Below are positions 35,576 to 46,351 of a stretch of 64,000 nucleotides of DNA, piece by piece. The position numbers and the translations under genes were made by a program. The notes under the pieces are model-generated. The model was given only the letters and a program-made list of their open reading frames with translations. It did not search any database and had not been told where the DNA came from. The stretch comes from Roseiarcus sp963835955 (GTDB taxonomy: Bacteria > Pseudomonadota > Alphaproteobacteria > Rhizobiales > Beijerinckiaceae), in NCBI GenBank assembly GCA_963835955.1, contig CAWIHZ010000005.1, positions 620,001 through 684,000 of the forward strand. Reading direction: 5' to 3'. Within the stretch, counting starts at the first letter, position 1; each line of letters starts with the position of its first letter.

Positions 35576-36487
35576 TCAGCCGCTCTGACGGGATCTGAAC
35601 TTCAGAAGAGTAATTTTGCCCTTCTTTCTTTTAAGAAACTCCAAAGTCTTCGGAAAGTACATTTTTAGATATTGCTGTACTAAGCCTGAAAGTCCACTAT
35701 ATCGGCCAGTGAAAAAAAGAATCTCGTGACCGAGGTAAGTGATCTGCTTCTTACAATTGAATCTTAGATAAGCGTTTCGCAGTAAAGCTTCATGGTAGGA
35801 TTTCACGTCATTTGGACGCGATAGATAGATTTTATCCCGAGATATGCACAGCGGCACGAAGTTGGGTTTGTTGGTGATCCAGGAGTAATATGCCGCCGCG
35901 ACCTCGGGATAATCCGGATGGAAGATATCGTCGAGCGCAATGACGCAATTTGGTCCGGCGCAGTCGGCGGCCAGCCGCAAGTCGTTGACGACGACATCAT
36001 ACCAATGGCCGCCGTCGACGCTGACGAATCGCAATCCGCGGGAAATCGATTTGATGTCGTCGGGCTGGACCTCAAGAGACGACCCGGAGATGATTTTCAT
36101 TTTTGACGGGTCGCCGTAGCGGGCAACGTTTGACTTGAATTTCGCAAGGTTGCCTTTGCCCGATGGGTCGCCAATGTTCAGTTCCTGGTTGTCGAAGATG
36201 TCCAATGCGATCGCCACCTCGCCAGCCGACAGGCACAAGCTGAGTAGCGAGAAACTCCTTCCGTGATGGACCCCAATTTCGAGCGCGTCCCCTTTCGCGC
36301 CCCGTCGTAACTGTTCGACCAACAACGTAGCGAATATCTCGCCGTCCAGACGCGACAGGTATCCTGCGATGCGGCTGCGCCCTCTGACGACATAGCTTGA
36401 AATTCGATCTAGGTCGCGTCGTGGAACGGTTCCCGAGTCGGCAGACGCCGCAATGGGAGAACGGCTTTCTGAGAGGGACCTAAACAT
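35576..36487 (-). CDS. Class I SAM-dependent methyltransferase (CmcI / Methyltransf_24-like)
   Basis: The roughly 303-residue protein has a Rossmann-like core: EIGVHHGRSFSLLSLCL as motif I and FVSVDGGHWYDVVVNDLRLAADCA plus VIALDDIFHPDYP as acidic motifs typical of CmcI-like enzymes acting on sugars or small metabolites. The C-terminus is basic. Its base composition is clearly more AT-rich than its neighbours, including many ATA, AGA and TTA codons, so it was probably acquired. The start is uncertain; I used the ATG at 36487. Confidence 0.75.
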   Translation of the reverse strand: MFRSLSESRSPIAASADSGTVPRRDLDRISSYVVRGRSRIAGYLSRLDGEIFATLLVEQLRRGAKGDALEIGVHHGRSFSLLSLCLSAGEVAIALDIFDNQELNIGDPSGKGNLAKFKSNVARYGDPSKMKIISGSSLEVQPDDIKSISRGLRFVSVDGGHWYDVVVNDLRLAADCAGPNCVIALDDIFHPDYPEVAAAYYSWITNKPNFVPLCISRDKIYLSRPNDVKSYHEALLRNAYLRFNCKKQITYLGHEILFFTGRYSGLSGLVQQYLKMYFPKTLEFLKRKKGKITLLKFRSRQSG

Positions 36488-36557
36488 GTCTTGTGAGACC
36501 AATTCCCTTTGATCTGGTGCGCGGCGCAATTGCAATGGGCGAACGCTTCAGCAAAGC

Positions 36558-36595
36558 GCGTATGTCCCTTCATTCTGCGTATGTCCCTTCATTCT
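36558..36595. repeat. Perfect 19 bp tandem duplication
   Basis: The 19-base unit starting GCGTATGTCCC and ending TTCATTCT occurs twice in a row without a mismatch, upstream of the AT-rich methyltransferase gene. This may be a slip-mispairing product or a boundary scar of the acquired segment. Confidence 0.75.
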
Positions 36596-36959
36596 AATGA
36601 CAACTCGGAGCGAAAGTGTGGAGCGAGCACACCCATTCCTAAGCGTGAGTAGCGGAGAGGAACAGCCATTTCAAGAGCGGGCAAGTCTGGAGCGGAAAGC
36701 GTTGTCGGGCGCCGTCGTATTCGGGTTCCGCAACGATTTTAAGATAGAGCCGCGACAGGCGGCCGGAAAACTAAAAATACCGCGAAGCCGCCGAAGAAGC
36801 GCTGGGCGAAAATGATGGCTTGTCAACACCCTCCTTCGCTTTGGATCCATTGACGGATCCCGCCGAGGCTGTCGCCGATGCGGTCTGCATCCTTGCTCTG
36901 TCCAATTTGACTTGCGCCATGTCGCTGGAGCCCCCTTTTCAGCCTTGTCCCGGGAGCCT
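36596..36959. other. Gap before the alpha/beta hydrolase gene
   Basis: About 360 bases with no supported gene or RNA. The composition changes from AT-rich near the methyltransferase to GC-rich near the hydrolase, which suggests that the edge of the acquired segment lies here. Confidence 0.4.
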
Positions 36960-37754
36960 ATGCCTGACGACCAGGGGGCCGGCATGCTGCGGCGTTTTTC
37001 TTCCGACGGCGTCGATATCGCCTTCATCGACGTCGCAGCCGAGAGCCATGACCGCGGCGAGCCGATACTGCTGATCCATGGCTTCGCCTCGAACCACCGC
37101 ATCAATTGGGTGAACCCCCGCTGGGTGGAGACGCTGATCCATGCGGGACGCCGCGTCATAGCCTTCGACAACCGCGGTCACGGCCGGAGCGAGAAACTCT
37201 ACGCCCCGGCCGACTATCGCTCTGACCTGATGGCGCGCGACGCGGCGAACCTGCTCGCCCATTTGGGCGTCGGGCGCGCCGACGTGATGGGCTATTCCAT
37301 GGGCGCGCGGATCGCGAGCTTTCTCGCGCTCGCCCGGCCGGGGCTGGTGCGCGCGCTGATCCTGGGCGGCCTCGGCGACCGGCTGGTGCATGGCGCTGGT
37401 CTGCCGCCCGGCATCGCGGAGGCGATGGAGGCGACCTCGCTCGACCGCCTCTCGGACCCGACGCAGCGCATGTTCCGGGCTTTCGCCGATCAGACGCATA
37501 GCGATCGCGCGGCGCTCGCAGCCTGCATCCGCGGCTCCCGCCAGAGCCTGACCCCGGCGGGCGTGGCGCGGATCGCGGCGCCGACGCTGATCGCGATCGG
37601 GACGCTCGACGAGGTCGCCGGCGACCCGCGCCGCCTTGCCGCGATGATGTCGCAAGCCGAGACGCTCGACATTCCCGGCCGCGATCACAATCGCGCTGTA
37701 GGCGACCAGGTTTTCAAGGCCGGCGTGCTCGCATTTCTGGCGCGGCGGGCGTGA
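36960..37754 (+). CDS. Alpha/beta-fold hydrolase
   Basis: The 264-residue protein has LLIHGFASN (oxyanion hole), VMGYSMGARIA with nucleophile Ser113, and the rest of the triad at Asp217 (GTLDEVAG) and His243 (GRDHN). Such folds act on esters, amides or epoxides; the substrate is unknown. GGGAG precedes the ATG at 36960. It lies about 200 bases upstream of livG on the same strand and could be co-regulated with the transporter. Confidence 0.9.
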   Translation: MPDDQGAGMLRRFSSDGVDIAFIDVAAESHDRGEPILLIHGFASNHRINWVNPRWVETLIHAGRRVIAFDNRGHGRSEKLYAPADYRSDLMARDAANLLAHLGVGRADVMGYSMGARIASFLALARPGLVRALILGGLGDRLVHGAGLPPGIAEAMEATSLDRLSDPTQRMFRAFADQTHSDRAALAACIRGSRQSLTPAGVARIAAPTLIAIGTLDEVAGDPRRLAAMMSQAETLDIPGRDHNRAVGDQVFKAGVLAFLARRA

Positions 37755-37958
37755 CCTGTCCCGACCGCCGCCGGTCGATGGGGCGGGAGTCCGGTATCGC
37801 TCTGGGAGGAGGGAAGGGCATGCGCCTCAGCAGTCTTGCGGCGCGGACGGTTCATTCGTCCCATTCCCAATAAAAACGGGTGACAAGGCGGGAGGAAACG
37901 TTGACACTGGGCTTTGGCCGGTTCCGATCGGCCCAACCACATCGGGGACGGAAAGTTC

Positions 37959-38780
37959 ATGGAGCTGGCCGAGGCGAAAGCCCCCGGCGTCGACGAGGGC
38001 GCAAATCATGATGCGTCGGCGCTGTTGACGGTCGACGGAGTAAGCGTCCGGTTTGGCGGCGTGACCGCGCTCGAGAACGTGAGCTTCGAGGTATCCGCCG
38101 GCGCCATCTGCGGCCTGATCGGTCCCAACGGCGCCGGCAAAACGACGCTCTTCAACTGCATTTCGCGGCTCTACGACCCCAACGCCGGGTCGATTTACTT
38201 CGACAACAAACCGCTCGCGAGCTTCGCCACCCACGAGATCGCTTCCCTCGGCATCGCCCGCACATTTCAGAATGTCGCCCTGTTTTCGACCATGACCACC
38301 CGCGACAACGTGCGCGTCGGCGCCCACGCGCTGGCCCGCGGCGGATTTCTCGCCAATGCGCTTGCTCTCCCGCTGTCCCGGCGCGAGGAGCGGCGGGTCG
38401 CCGAGCGGGCGGACGCGCTGATCGGGGAGTTCGGCCTGCAGGCGGTCGCCGACCGGCCGGTCGGCGAACTGCCCTTCGGCGTTCGCAAGCGCGTCGAGCT
38501 TGCCCGCGCGCTCGCGATCCGGCCGAAGCTGCTGCTGCTCGACGAACCCGCGTCCGGACTCAACCACGATGAAGTCGACGGTCTGAGCGAGGAGATCCGC
38601 GCCATTCGCGACCGGCGCGGCGTCGCGGTTTTGCTGGTCGAGCATCACATGAATCTGGTGATGCGGGTGTCGGACCAGGTCGTCGCGCTCGACTTCGGGC
38701 GCGTGATCGCCAACGGCCGGCCCGACCAGGTGAGAGCCAATCGCGAGGTCGTACGCGCCTATCTCGGGAGCGCCGCGTGA
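37959..38780 (+). CDS. livG: Branched-chain amino acid-type ABC transporter ATP-binding protein
   Basis: The 273-residue ATPase has Walker A GPNGAGKTT, Walker B LLLLDEPASGLN, the switch His in LLVEHHM and a LivG-type insert after the Q-loop (RTFQNVALFSTMTTRDNV). The ABC signature reads LPFGVRKRVE rather than LSGGQ, a known variation in this subfamily. It is the first of five genes in an operon and overlaps livF by four bases. The substrate is not fixed by sequence; amino acids, urea or other small molecules are all seen. Confidence 0.93.
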   Translation: MELAEAKAPGVDEGANHDASALLTVDGVSVRFGGVTALENVSFEVSAGAICGLIGPNGAGKTTLFNCISRLYDPNAGSIYFDNKPLASFATHEIASLGIARTFQNVALFSTMTTRDNVRVGAHALARGGFLANALALPLSRREERRVAERADALIGEFGLQAVADRPVGELPFGVRKRVELARALAIRPKLLLLDEPASGLNHDEVDGLSEEIRAIRDRRGVAVLLVEHHMNLVMRVSDQVVALDFGRVIANGRPDQVRANREVVRAYLGSAA

Positions 38781-39493
38781 GCGCGCCGATTCTGGAGGCG
38801 AGGGGGCTCGAGGCCTATTACGGCCCGATCCAGGCGCTTTTCGGCATTGACTTCACGGTCGAGGAGGGGGGCGTCACGGCGCTGCTGGGCGCCAATGGCG
38901 CTGGCAAGACCACAACTCTGCGCGCCCTCAGCGGCCTCATCCGCCGCGGCGGCGACATCCGTTTTCGCGGGAAATCGATCGCCGCGCTGGCGACCGAGGA
39001 CATCGCCCGTCTGGGCGTCGCCCACGTGCCCGACGGGCGCGGCACCTTCGTCGATCTTACGGTCGAGGAGAATCTTCGCCTCGGCGCCTACGTCCGATCC
39101 GACAAGGCTGGAGTCAGAAAGGATTTCGATCGCGTCTTCGCCCTGTTTCCCCGCCTTGCCGAGCGCCCGGGCCAACAGGCGGGCACCCTCTCCGGCGGCG
39201 AGCAGCAGATGCTGGCGATTGCGCGGGCGCTGCTGATGCGTCCTCACCTGCTGATGCTCGACGAGCCCTCGTTCGGTCTCGCGCCGCTGGTGGTCGAGGA
39301 AATCTTCCGCATTCTCGGCGCGATCAACCGCGACGAGGGCGTCAGCCTGCTGATCGTCGAGCAGAACGCCTCGCTGGCGCTCGATCTCGCCGACCACGCG
39401 GTGCTGATCGAGACAGGCCGCGTGGCGCTGAGCGGTCCGTCACAGACGATCCGGGCCGACGACGCGGTGCGCCGCGCCTATCTCGGCTATTGA
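38777..39493 (+). CDS. livF: Branched-chain amino acid-type ABC transporter ATP-binding protein
   Basis: The 238-residue ATPase has Walker A GANGAGKTT, signature TLSGGEQQMLA and Walker B LLMLDEPSFGLAP, the typical LivF form. GTG start overlapping livG. It would pair with LivG on the cytosolic side of the LivH/LivM channel. Confidence 0.95.
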   Translation: MSAPILEARGLEAYYGPIQALFGIDFTVEEGGVTALLGANGAGKTTTLRALSGLIRRGGDIRFRGKSIAALATEDIARLGVAHVPDGRGTFVDLTVEENLRLGAYVRSDKAGVRKDFDRVFALFPRLAERPGQQAGTLSGGEQQMLAIARALLMRPHLLMLDEPSFGLAPLVVEEIFRILGAINRDEGVSLLIVEQNASLALDLADHAVLIETGRVALSGPSQTIRADDAVRRAYLGY

Positions 39494-39508
39494 GCGAGGG
39501 CCACAGGC

Positions 39509-40381
39509 TTGGTCGAGTTCCTGCACCAACTGGCCTCCGGTCTGGCGCTCGGCGGCGTTTATGCGATCCTGGCCCTTGCGTTGGTGATGATCTACCAGGC
39601 GACCCAGCTCGTGAACTTCGCGCAAGGGGAGATGGCGATGTTCTCGACCTATTTCGCCTGGAACCTGATGAATTCGGGTTGGCCCTATTGGCGCGCGTTC
39701 GCAGTGACGGTCCTCGTCTCCTTCGTCGGCGGCATTGTGATCGAGCGGGTCGTCGTGCGGCCGTTCGCCAAGGCGCCGGTGCTTGCTTCGGTGATCGTTT
39801 TCATTGGGCTCGCCTTTATTTTCAATGCGCTCGCCGGATGGCTCTACGGTTATACGATCCAGTCATTCGACACGCCATTCACCGGCCGGCCGTGGTTCGG
39901 CGCCGGCTACATGTCCGCCCATGAATTGGGGACGGTCCTCGTGACCTTGGCGGTGCTGGCGCTCGTCTACGGCTTCTTCCGCTTCACCCCGCTTGGCTTG
40001 GCGATGCGGGCGGCGGCGCAGAATCCGGTGTCGAGCCGTCTGGTCGGCGTTCGCGTCGGCTGGATGCTGGCGATCGGTTGGGGTCTCGCGGCGGCGATCG
40101 GCTCGATTGCGGGCATGATGGCGGCGCCGATCGTCTATCTCGATCCCAACATGATGAGCGGGATCCTTCTCTACGCTTTCGCAGGCGCGCTGCTGGGCGG
40201 CATCGATAACCCGTTTGGCGCCGCGTTCGGCGGCTTCGCGGTCGGGGTGCTCGAGAATCTCGTCGGCGCCTATGTCGTGGGCGCCGAAGTGAAGCTCTCG
40301 GTCGCGCTCGCGATCATCGTCGCGGTGTTGGTCTGGCGTCCGTCCGGCCTGTTCGGCCGCCGGCTGGTGGCGAGGGTTTGA
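39509..40381 (+). CDS. livH: Branched-chain amino acid-type ABC transporter permease
   Basis: The 290-residue integral membrane protein has LASGLALGGVYAILALALVMIYQ at its start, the hallmark of LivH, and the EAA-like loop region AAAQNPVSSRLVGV that docks the ATPases. It begins with a TTG codon at 39509, 15 bases after livF. About eight membrane helices are visible. Confidence 0.93.
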   Translation: MVEFLHQLASGLALGGVYAILALALVMIYQATQLVNFAQGEMAMFSTYFAWNLMNSGWPYWRAFAVTVLVSFVGGIVIERVVVRPFAKAPVLASVIVFIGLAFIFNALAGWLYGYTIQSFDTPFTGRPWFGAGYMSAHELGTVLVTLAVLALVYGFFRFTPLGLAMRAAAQNPVSSRLVGVRVGWMLAIGWGLAAAIGSIAGMMAAPIVYLDPNMMSGILLYAFAGALLGGIDNPFGAAFGGFAVGVLENLVGAYVVGAEVKLSVALAIIVAVLVWRPSGLFGRRLVARV

Positions 40382-40383
40382 CG

Positions 40384-41391
40384 ATGGCGGAGGCCAACGG
40401 AACCGTCCGCTCGTTCGTTACGCTCGCTGTCGCCGCCTGCGCGCTCGCCTTCCCGTTCTTCGCCACCGGCTATCACATCTATCAGGGCACGCAGGTGATC
40501 ATATTCGCGATTGCGCTGCTGGGCCTCAACCTGCTGACCGGCTTCAATGGCCAGATATCTCTCGGCCACGGCGCATTTTTTGCGATCGGCGGCTACGGGA
40601 CCGCGATCCTGATGGTCAAGTTCGGAGCGCCCTATTGGGCGGCGATCGCGATCGCGAGCGCGGTCTGCTTTGGCGCCGGCTTTCTGTTCGGCTTTCCCGC
40701 CCTGCGGTTTGGCGGCCTTTATCTGGCGCTCGCGACCTTCGCGCTTGCTGTCGCGGCGCCGCAAATTCTCAGCTACACGGGCTTCGACGCCTTCACTGGC
40801 GGCTCGCAGGGACTTTCGGTCCCCAAGCCGCACGCGCCTTTAGGTCTGAGGTTGAGCGTCGATCAATGGCTTTATCTGCTTTGCTTCTTTTGCGCGGCGG
40901 CGCTCTACTGGGCGGCGAGAAATCTCGTCCAGGGCCGGGTCGGGCGGGCGCTGATCGCCATCCGCGACCAGCCGATCGCCGCTGAGACGATGGGCGTCAA
41001 CGCGGCGCTCTACAAGACGACCTGTTTCGGCGTCAGCGCTCTTTATGCCGGGGTGGCGGGCGGCTTGAGCGCGATCGTCGTCGGCTTCGTTTCCCCCGAC
41101 AGTTTCGGGCTCTCTCTGTCGCTTGGGTTCCTGGTCGGCATCGTCGTCGGCGGGCTCGCTTCGCTCGGCGGCGTATTGTTCGGGGCCCTGTTCATCGAAT
41201 TCGTGCCCAATATCGCCGACCAGCTCACAGTCAATTTCGGCGAGGGCGCCAAGGCGCTGCCGGGCGCCGTCTATGGGGTGCTGCTGATCCTGATCATGGC
41301 GTTGATGCCGGCGGGCGTCGCCGGCGCCGCGCGGGCCTCGGCGAGTTTGGCCGCGCGCTTCTTTGCTCCGTCAAGTCGGAGCGCAATGTGA
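40384..41391 (+). CDS. livM: Branched-chain amino acid-type ABC transporter permease
   Basis: The 335-residue membrane protein carries GLNLLTGFNGQISLGHGAFFAIGGYG, the LivM signature, and the coupling loop RDQPIAAETMGVN. The ATG at 40384 follows the livH stop by two bases; an in-frame TTG 6 bases earlier is possible. It completes the heterodimeric channel. Confidence 0.94.
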   Translation: MAEANGTVRSFVTLAVAACALAFPFFATGYHIYQGTQVIIFAIALLGLNLLTGFNGQISLGHGAFFAIGGYGTAILMVKFGAPYWAAIAIASAVCFGAGFLFGFPALRFGGLYLALATFALAVAAPQILSYTGFDAFTGGSQGLSVPKPHAPLGLRLSVDQWLYLLCFFCAAALYWAARNLVQGRVGRALIAIRDQPIAAETMGVNAALYKTTCFGVSALYAGVAGGLSAIVVGFVSPDSFGLSLSLGFLVGIVVGGLASLGGVLFGALFIEFVPNIADQLTVNFGEGAKALPGAVYGVLLILIMALMPAGVAGAARASASLAARFFAPSSRSAM

Positions 41392-41452
41392 GTTGGAACG
41401 CGGCGGCGCCGGTTGCGCCGCTGCGAAAGTAGCAAGAAAGGGAGAAAAGAGC

Positions 41453-42661
41453 ATGTTTACCCGACGAACATTCCTGCAATCGAGCGCAGCCGCCGCGGCC
41501 ATCGCCGCAAGCGCGGGTTCCGCCCGCGCCGCCGACGCGCCCGGCGTCACCGCCACCGAGATCAAGATCGGGCAGACCATGCCTTACAGCGGGCCGGCTT
41601 CCGCCTATGGCGTGATCGGTCGCACCGAGTCCGCCTATTTCAAGATGATCAACGAGCAGGGCGGCGTGAACGGCCGCAAGATCAATTTGATCAGTCTCGA
41701 CGACGGCTACAGCCCGCCCAAAACGGTCGAACAGGTTCGGCGGTTGGTTGAGGAGGAGCATGTTGCGTTCCTGTTCCAGACCCTCGGCACCCCGCCGAAC
41801 CTGGCGATCCGGAAATATCTGCAACAACAAGAAGATCCCTCAATTGTTCGTCGCCACCGGCGCCGCCGAATTCAACGATCCGAAGCATTTCCCTTGGACG
41901 ATGGGCTACAATCCGAGCTACGAAACTGAAGCTCACATCTACGCAAGCACATTCTGGCGACCAAGCCGCAAGCCAAGATCGGGGTGCTCTATCAGAACGA
42001 TGACTTCGGCAAGGAGTATCTGATCGGCCTCAAACAGGGCCTTGGCTCCGACAGGGCGGGCATGATCGTCAAGGAGACCTCCTACGAGACCAACGAGCCG
42101 ACCGTCAATTCGCAGGTGGTGACGCTGCAGGGCTCGGGCGCGGACGTGTTCGTGATCGCCGCGACGCCGAAATTCGCAGCCCAGGCGATCCGCAAATCCT
42201 TCGACCTCGGCTGGAACGCGGTCCGATACCTGACCAATGTTTCGGCCTCGATCGACTATCCTCAAAGCCCGCGGGCCTCGAGAGGTCGAAGGGCCTCATC
42301 ACCGGCGCCTATGTCATGGACCCGACTGACCCGCATTGGAAGGACGATCCAGGCCGCAAGCAGTGGCAGGAGTTCACCTCGAAATATATGTCGGAGAAAG
42401 AGTACATCGACCAGAACGCCGCCTATGGCTTCGGCGTCGCGGCCACAATGGCCCATGTGCTCAAGCAATGCGGAAATGATCTGTCGCGCGACAACGTCAT
42501 GAAACAGGCGGCGAGCATAAAGGACTTTCGAGGCGCCGATGCTTGAGCCGGGAATGCAGATCAACACCTCGCCGACCAATTTCGGCCCGATCCGGCAGTT
42601 GCAGCTCGGGACATTCAACGGAACGAGCTGGCAGTTGTTCGGCGAGATTTTGGAGGGCTGA
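41453..42661 (+). pseudogene. Substrate-binding protein of the ABC transporter, four frameshifts
   Basis: Read through frame changes near 41820, 41948, 42262 and 42530, this is a full-length (about 400-residue) leucine/branched-chain-type periplasmic binding protein. It starts MFTRRTFLQSSAAAAAIAAS (Tat-type signal) and goes on with TEIKIGQTMPYSGPAS, FPWTMGYNPSYETEA, KIGVLYQNDDFGKEY and LEPGMQINTSPTNF. Every piece aligns with the family, so either the sequence has indel errors or the gene decayed by repeated small indels. Without it the livGFHM operon would have no dedicated binding protein. Confidence 0.88.
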
Positions 42662-42887
42662 GCCAGAGCGCGCCGCGCGCGGCCATGCGCCTGGGCGCTT
42701 CCCAGATCCGTTCCCCTGCGGCGAGGGGGGTCGGGGAGAGAGGGGTCGCCCGCGCGGCGCGGTGAGAAAAGTCGACTGTTGCGGTGCGGCCGCCATTGTC
42801 CCGTCATCCGGCACGGGCTTCGCCGAGGCGCAGCCTTCTTCCGCAAGGGGAGAAGGAAGGCTCAATTGCGGCGACCAGAAGTCGACG

Positions 42888-43265
42888 TCACCAGATCCGA
42901 AGCGAGAATCGCGCGTCGAAAATCGGGTCGGCGGAGACGATTGAAAGGCGGCGCCGAAAGCGGCGTCGTCGGTCAGAGCCAAGAAGGCGATCGAATGGAT
43001 CTCGGTGCGCCCACATCGCCATTCGTCTTCCCGCGAGGAAAGGACAGTCCGCGGCTTCGAGCGAGGCGGAGACCCCTTGCTGTGCTGCAAGGAGATGGCG
43101 ACGAATCCGATCAATATCGGGCGCCATTTGAGGCCATTTGCCGAGCTGAACTTTCTGCGCGATCTCGAAAAACGAGATCGCGCTGACGAGGATCGTCTGC
43201 GCTTCCGCCATTGCCTCGCGCGCGCGGTCCTGAAATGCGGGTGCGCCCGCCTCAGTCAGAGATTC
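42888..43265 (-). pseudogene. PIN-domain (VapC-like) toxin remnant
   Basis: This segment reads VSAISFFEIAQKVQLGKW, then MWAHRDPFDRLL, then SIVSADPIFD, all typical of the middle and end of VapC ribonuclease toxins. The N-terminal LLDTH strand with the first catalytic Asp is absent: the sequence stops just beyond the pyruvate-kinase-like gene that lies upstream. No antitoxin gene is present. The remnant is probably dead. Confidence 0.6.
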
Positions 43266-43267
43266 CT

Positions 43268-44746
43268 TCAGCTCCACGCCTTGAGCGAGCCGAAGCGGGC
43301 GAATTTCTTGGCGTGGTGGCGGTCCATGCGGGCGAGCACGTCGCGAAGAAAAGCGACGCCTTCGGCGAGATAGGGGCCCTTGTTGAGCATGACGCAGTCC
43401 GCGCCCTGCGCCATCGCCGCGTCGGACATTTCGCCGCGGCTCGCTGCGCCGTCGCGCACGTAACTGTCGAGCACCTCGGTCGCCCAGACCACGGGCGTAT
43501 GCGCCGCCTCGCACAGCCACAGAATTTCCTCCTGCATTTCCGTCAGCCGCGCGAAGCCGAGTTCGACCGCCAGATCGCCGCGTGCGATCATCACCGCGGT
43601 CGGATTATGCGCCGCCGATTGCATGATGAGCCGCGGCAGGTTGCTCACCGCGAGCGGCGTCTCAATCTTCAGCACGAGTCCATGCGGTTCGTGCCCGGGG
43701 GCGCGCGCGACGAGATGGTCCTGCAGAAGTTCGACGTCGTCGACCCGCTGCACGAAGGAGAAGCCGACGAGATCGGCGTGCTCGGCGATGAAATCGAGAT
43801 CGCGGAAATCTTTCGAGGTCAGCGGCGGCAGGTCGAGTTCGGTCGAGGGGAAGTTCACGCCCTTGCCCGGCTTGAGCCGGACGCCTCTGCCGCGCGCCGC
43901 ATAGACCTCGATCTCGGCCCGCCCGGCGCTCTTGGCCACCACCCGCGCCGCCGCCTTGCCGTCGTCGACGAACACCTCGGCGCCAATCGCCAGCTGGTCG
44001 ACGAGTTCTGGGAAATTGAGCGAGAACGCGATCGGCTCTTTCGTCTTTTCGCGCAATTCGTCGATGAGAACGATCCGGTCGCCGGTCTGAAGGCGCGTTT
44101 TCGGCGGCGCCTTCACGCGCTGGATTCGACATTTCGGGCCGGCGATGTCCATCAGCACCCGGCAGTGGCGCTCCAGCCGGGCCCCCGCGTCGCGCACATT
44201 CGTGACCATCCGCGCCCAGGCCTCCGGATCATCATGGGCGCAATTGATGCGGGCGCAATCCATGCCCGCGACGATGAGACTGTTGACGAACTCGGGTTGC
44301 GTCGCCGCTTCCGGCGGCAGGGTCGCCATGATCCGGGCGTGAGGGGCGCCGGTCGGGCGCTTCCCGAACAGGCGGTCGGCCTCGGCCTCGAGCTCCGCCC
44401 CGCCGTCGCGAAAGCGCGCCGGCGCGGGATAGGCGGCGTCCGTCTCGCCGGTCAGGCGGCGCAGCGTCGCGATCAGCGTGTCGAGCGCCGGCGCCACCCT
44501 GGCTTCGCTGCGGCCAAGCGAGGAAAGGCCGCGGGCGGCGAGCCGATATTGCAAATCGGTGAGGTCGTGTCGGCGCAGCGCGATGTAGTGGGAAAGGTTG
44601 AGGGCGCGGGACGCGGTCTTGTCCGTCGTTACGCCCCACTCGCGCCTAAGCTCTTCGCCTCTTTGCTCGATGTCGCCGCGCAGCGCTCGCACTTCGGCCA
44701 GAAGGGCGCGCAGATCGTCGATATCCTTGCCGGTCTTTGGTGGCAT
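43268..44746 (-). CDS. Pyruvate kinase-like protein without the C-terminal regulatory domain
   Basis: The 492-residue protein has about 130 N-terminal residues of coiled, basic sequence, then the (beta/alpha)8 barrel with HARIMATLPPEAATQPEFV, VFVDDGKAAARVVA (the B domain), GLVLKIET with the catalytic Lys, and IARGDLAVELG. The standard GETA motif is replaced by LNKGPY, and the chain ends soon after the barrel, lacking the allosteric C domain. This form is seen in plastid-type or 'PK4-like' kinases. It may convert phosphoenolpyruvate to pyruvate or be an inactive relative. The VapC remnant follows directly. Confidence 0.8.
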   Translation of the reverse strand: MPPKTGKDIDDLRALLAEVRALRGDIEQRGEELRREWGVTTDKTASRALNLSHYIALRRHDLTDLQYRLAARGLSSLGRSEARVAPALDTLIATLRRLTGETDAAYPAPARFRDGGAELEAEADRLFGKRPTGAPHARIMATLPPEAATQPEFVNSLIVAGMDCARINCAHDDPEAWARMVTNVRDAGARLERHCRVLMDIAGPKCRIQRVKAPPKTRLQTGDRIVLIDELREKTKEPIAFSLNFPELVDQLAIGAEVFVDDGKAAARVVAKSAGRAEIEVYAARGRGVRLKPGKGVNFPSTELDLPPLTSKDFRDLDFIAEHADLVGFSFVQRVDDVELLQDHLVARAPGHEPHGLVLKIETPLAVSNLPRLIMQSAAHNPTAVMIARGDLAVELGFARLTEMQEEILWLCEAAHTPVVWATEVLDSYVRDGAASRGEMSDAAMAQGADCVMLNKGPYLAEGVAFLRDVLARMDRHHAKKFARFGSLKAWS

Positions 44747-44887
44747 GGCGGCCTTGTGGCGTAGCCGATCATCGGGCCGAAGCCGGATTTCGGTTCGCCC
44801 GAGCGGTGTTTGACGCGCAAATGTGACGCCTGCGCGACAGTGGCGCCGGTCGAGACATACTTCTCCGGGCAGGCGCGCCTCAACTCG

Positions 44888-46140
<1,253 letters not shown>

Positions 46141-46351
46141 GGATCAGGGGCTCGCTTCACGGCAACGGCACGATCAAGACGCCGTCTGCCGCCCTAAGCG
46201 TCAAACCCGTCCATGACGCAACGTGGTTATTCTCCGCCGTTTGCGCCGGCCGGACTTATAGTTCCGCCGGCGCCGCGCGCAACCCCGTCAGGCTTGCCAG
46301 CGCGGTTCAATGAGCCGTCGGGCGATCTGGGCCAACCGTGCGAGAGCGAGG

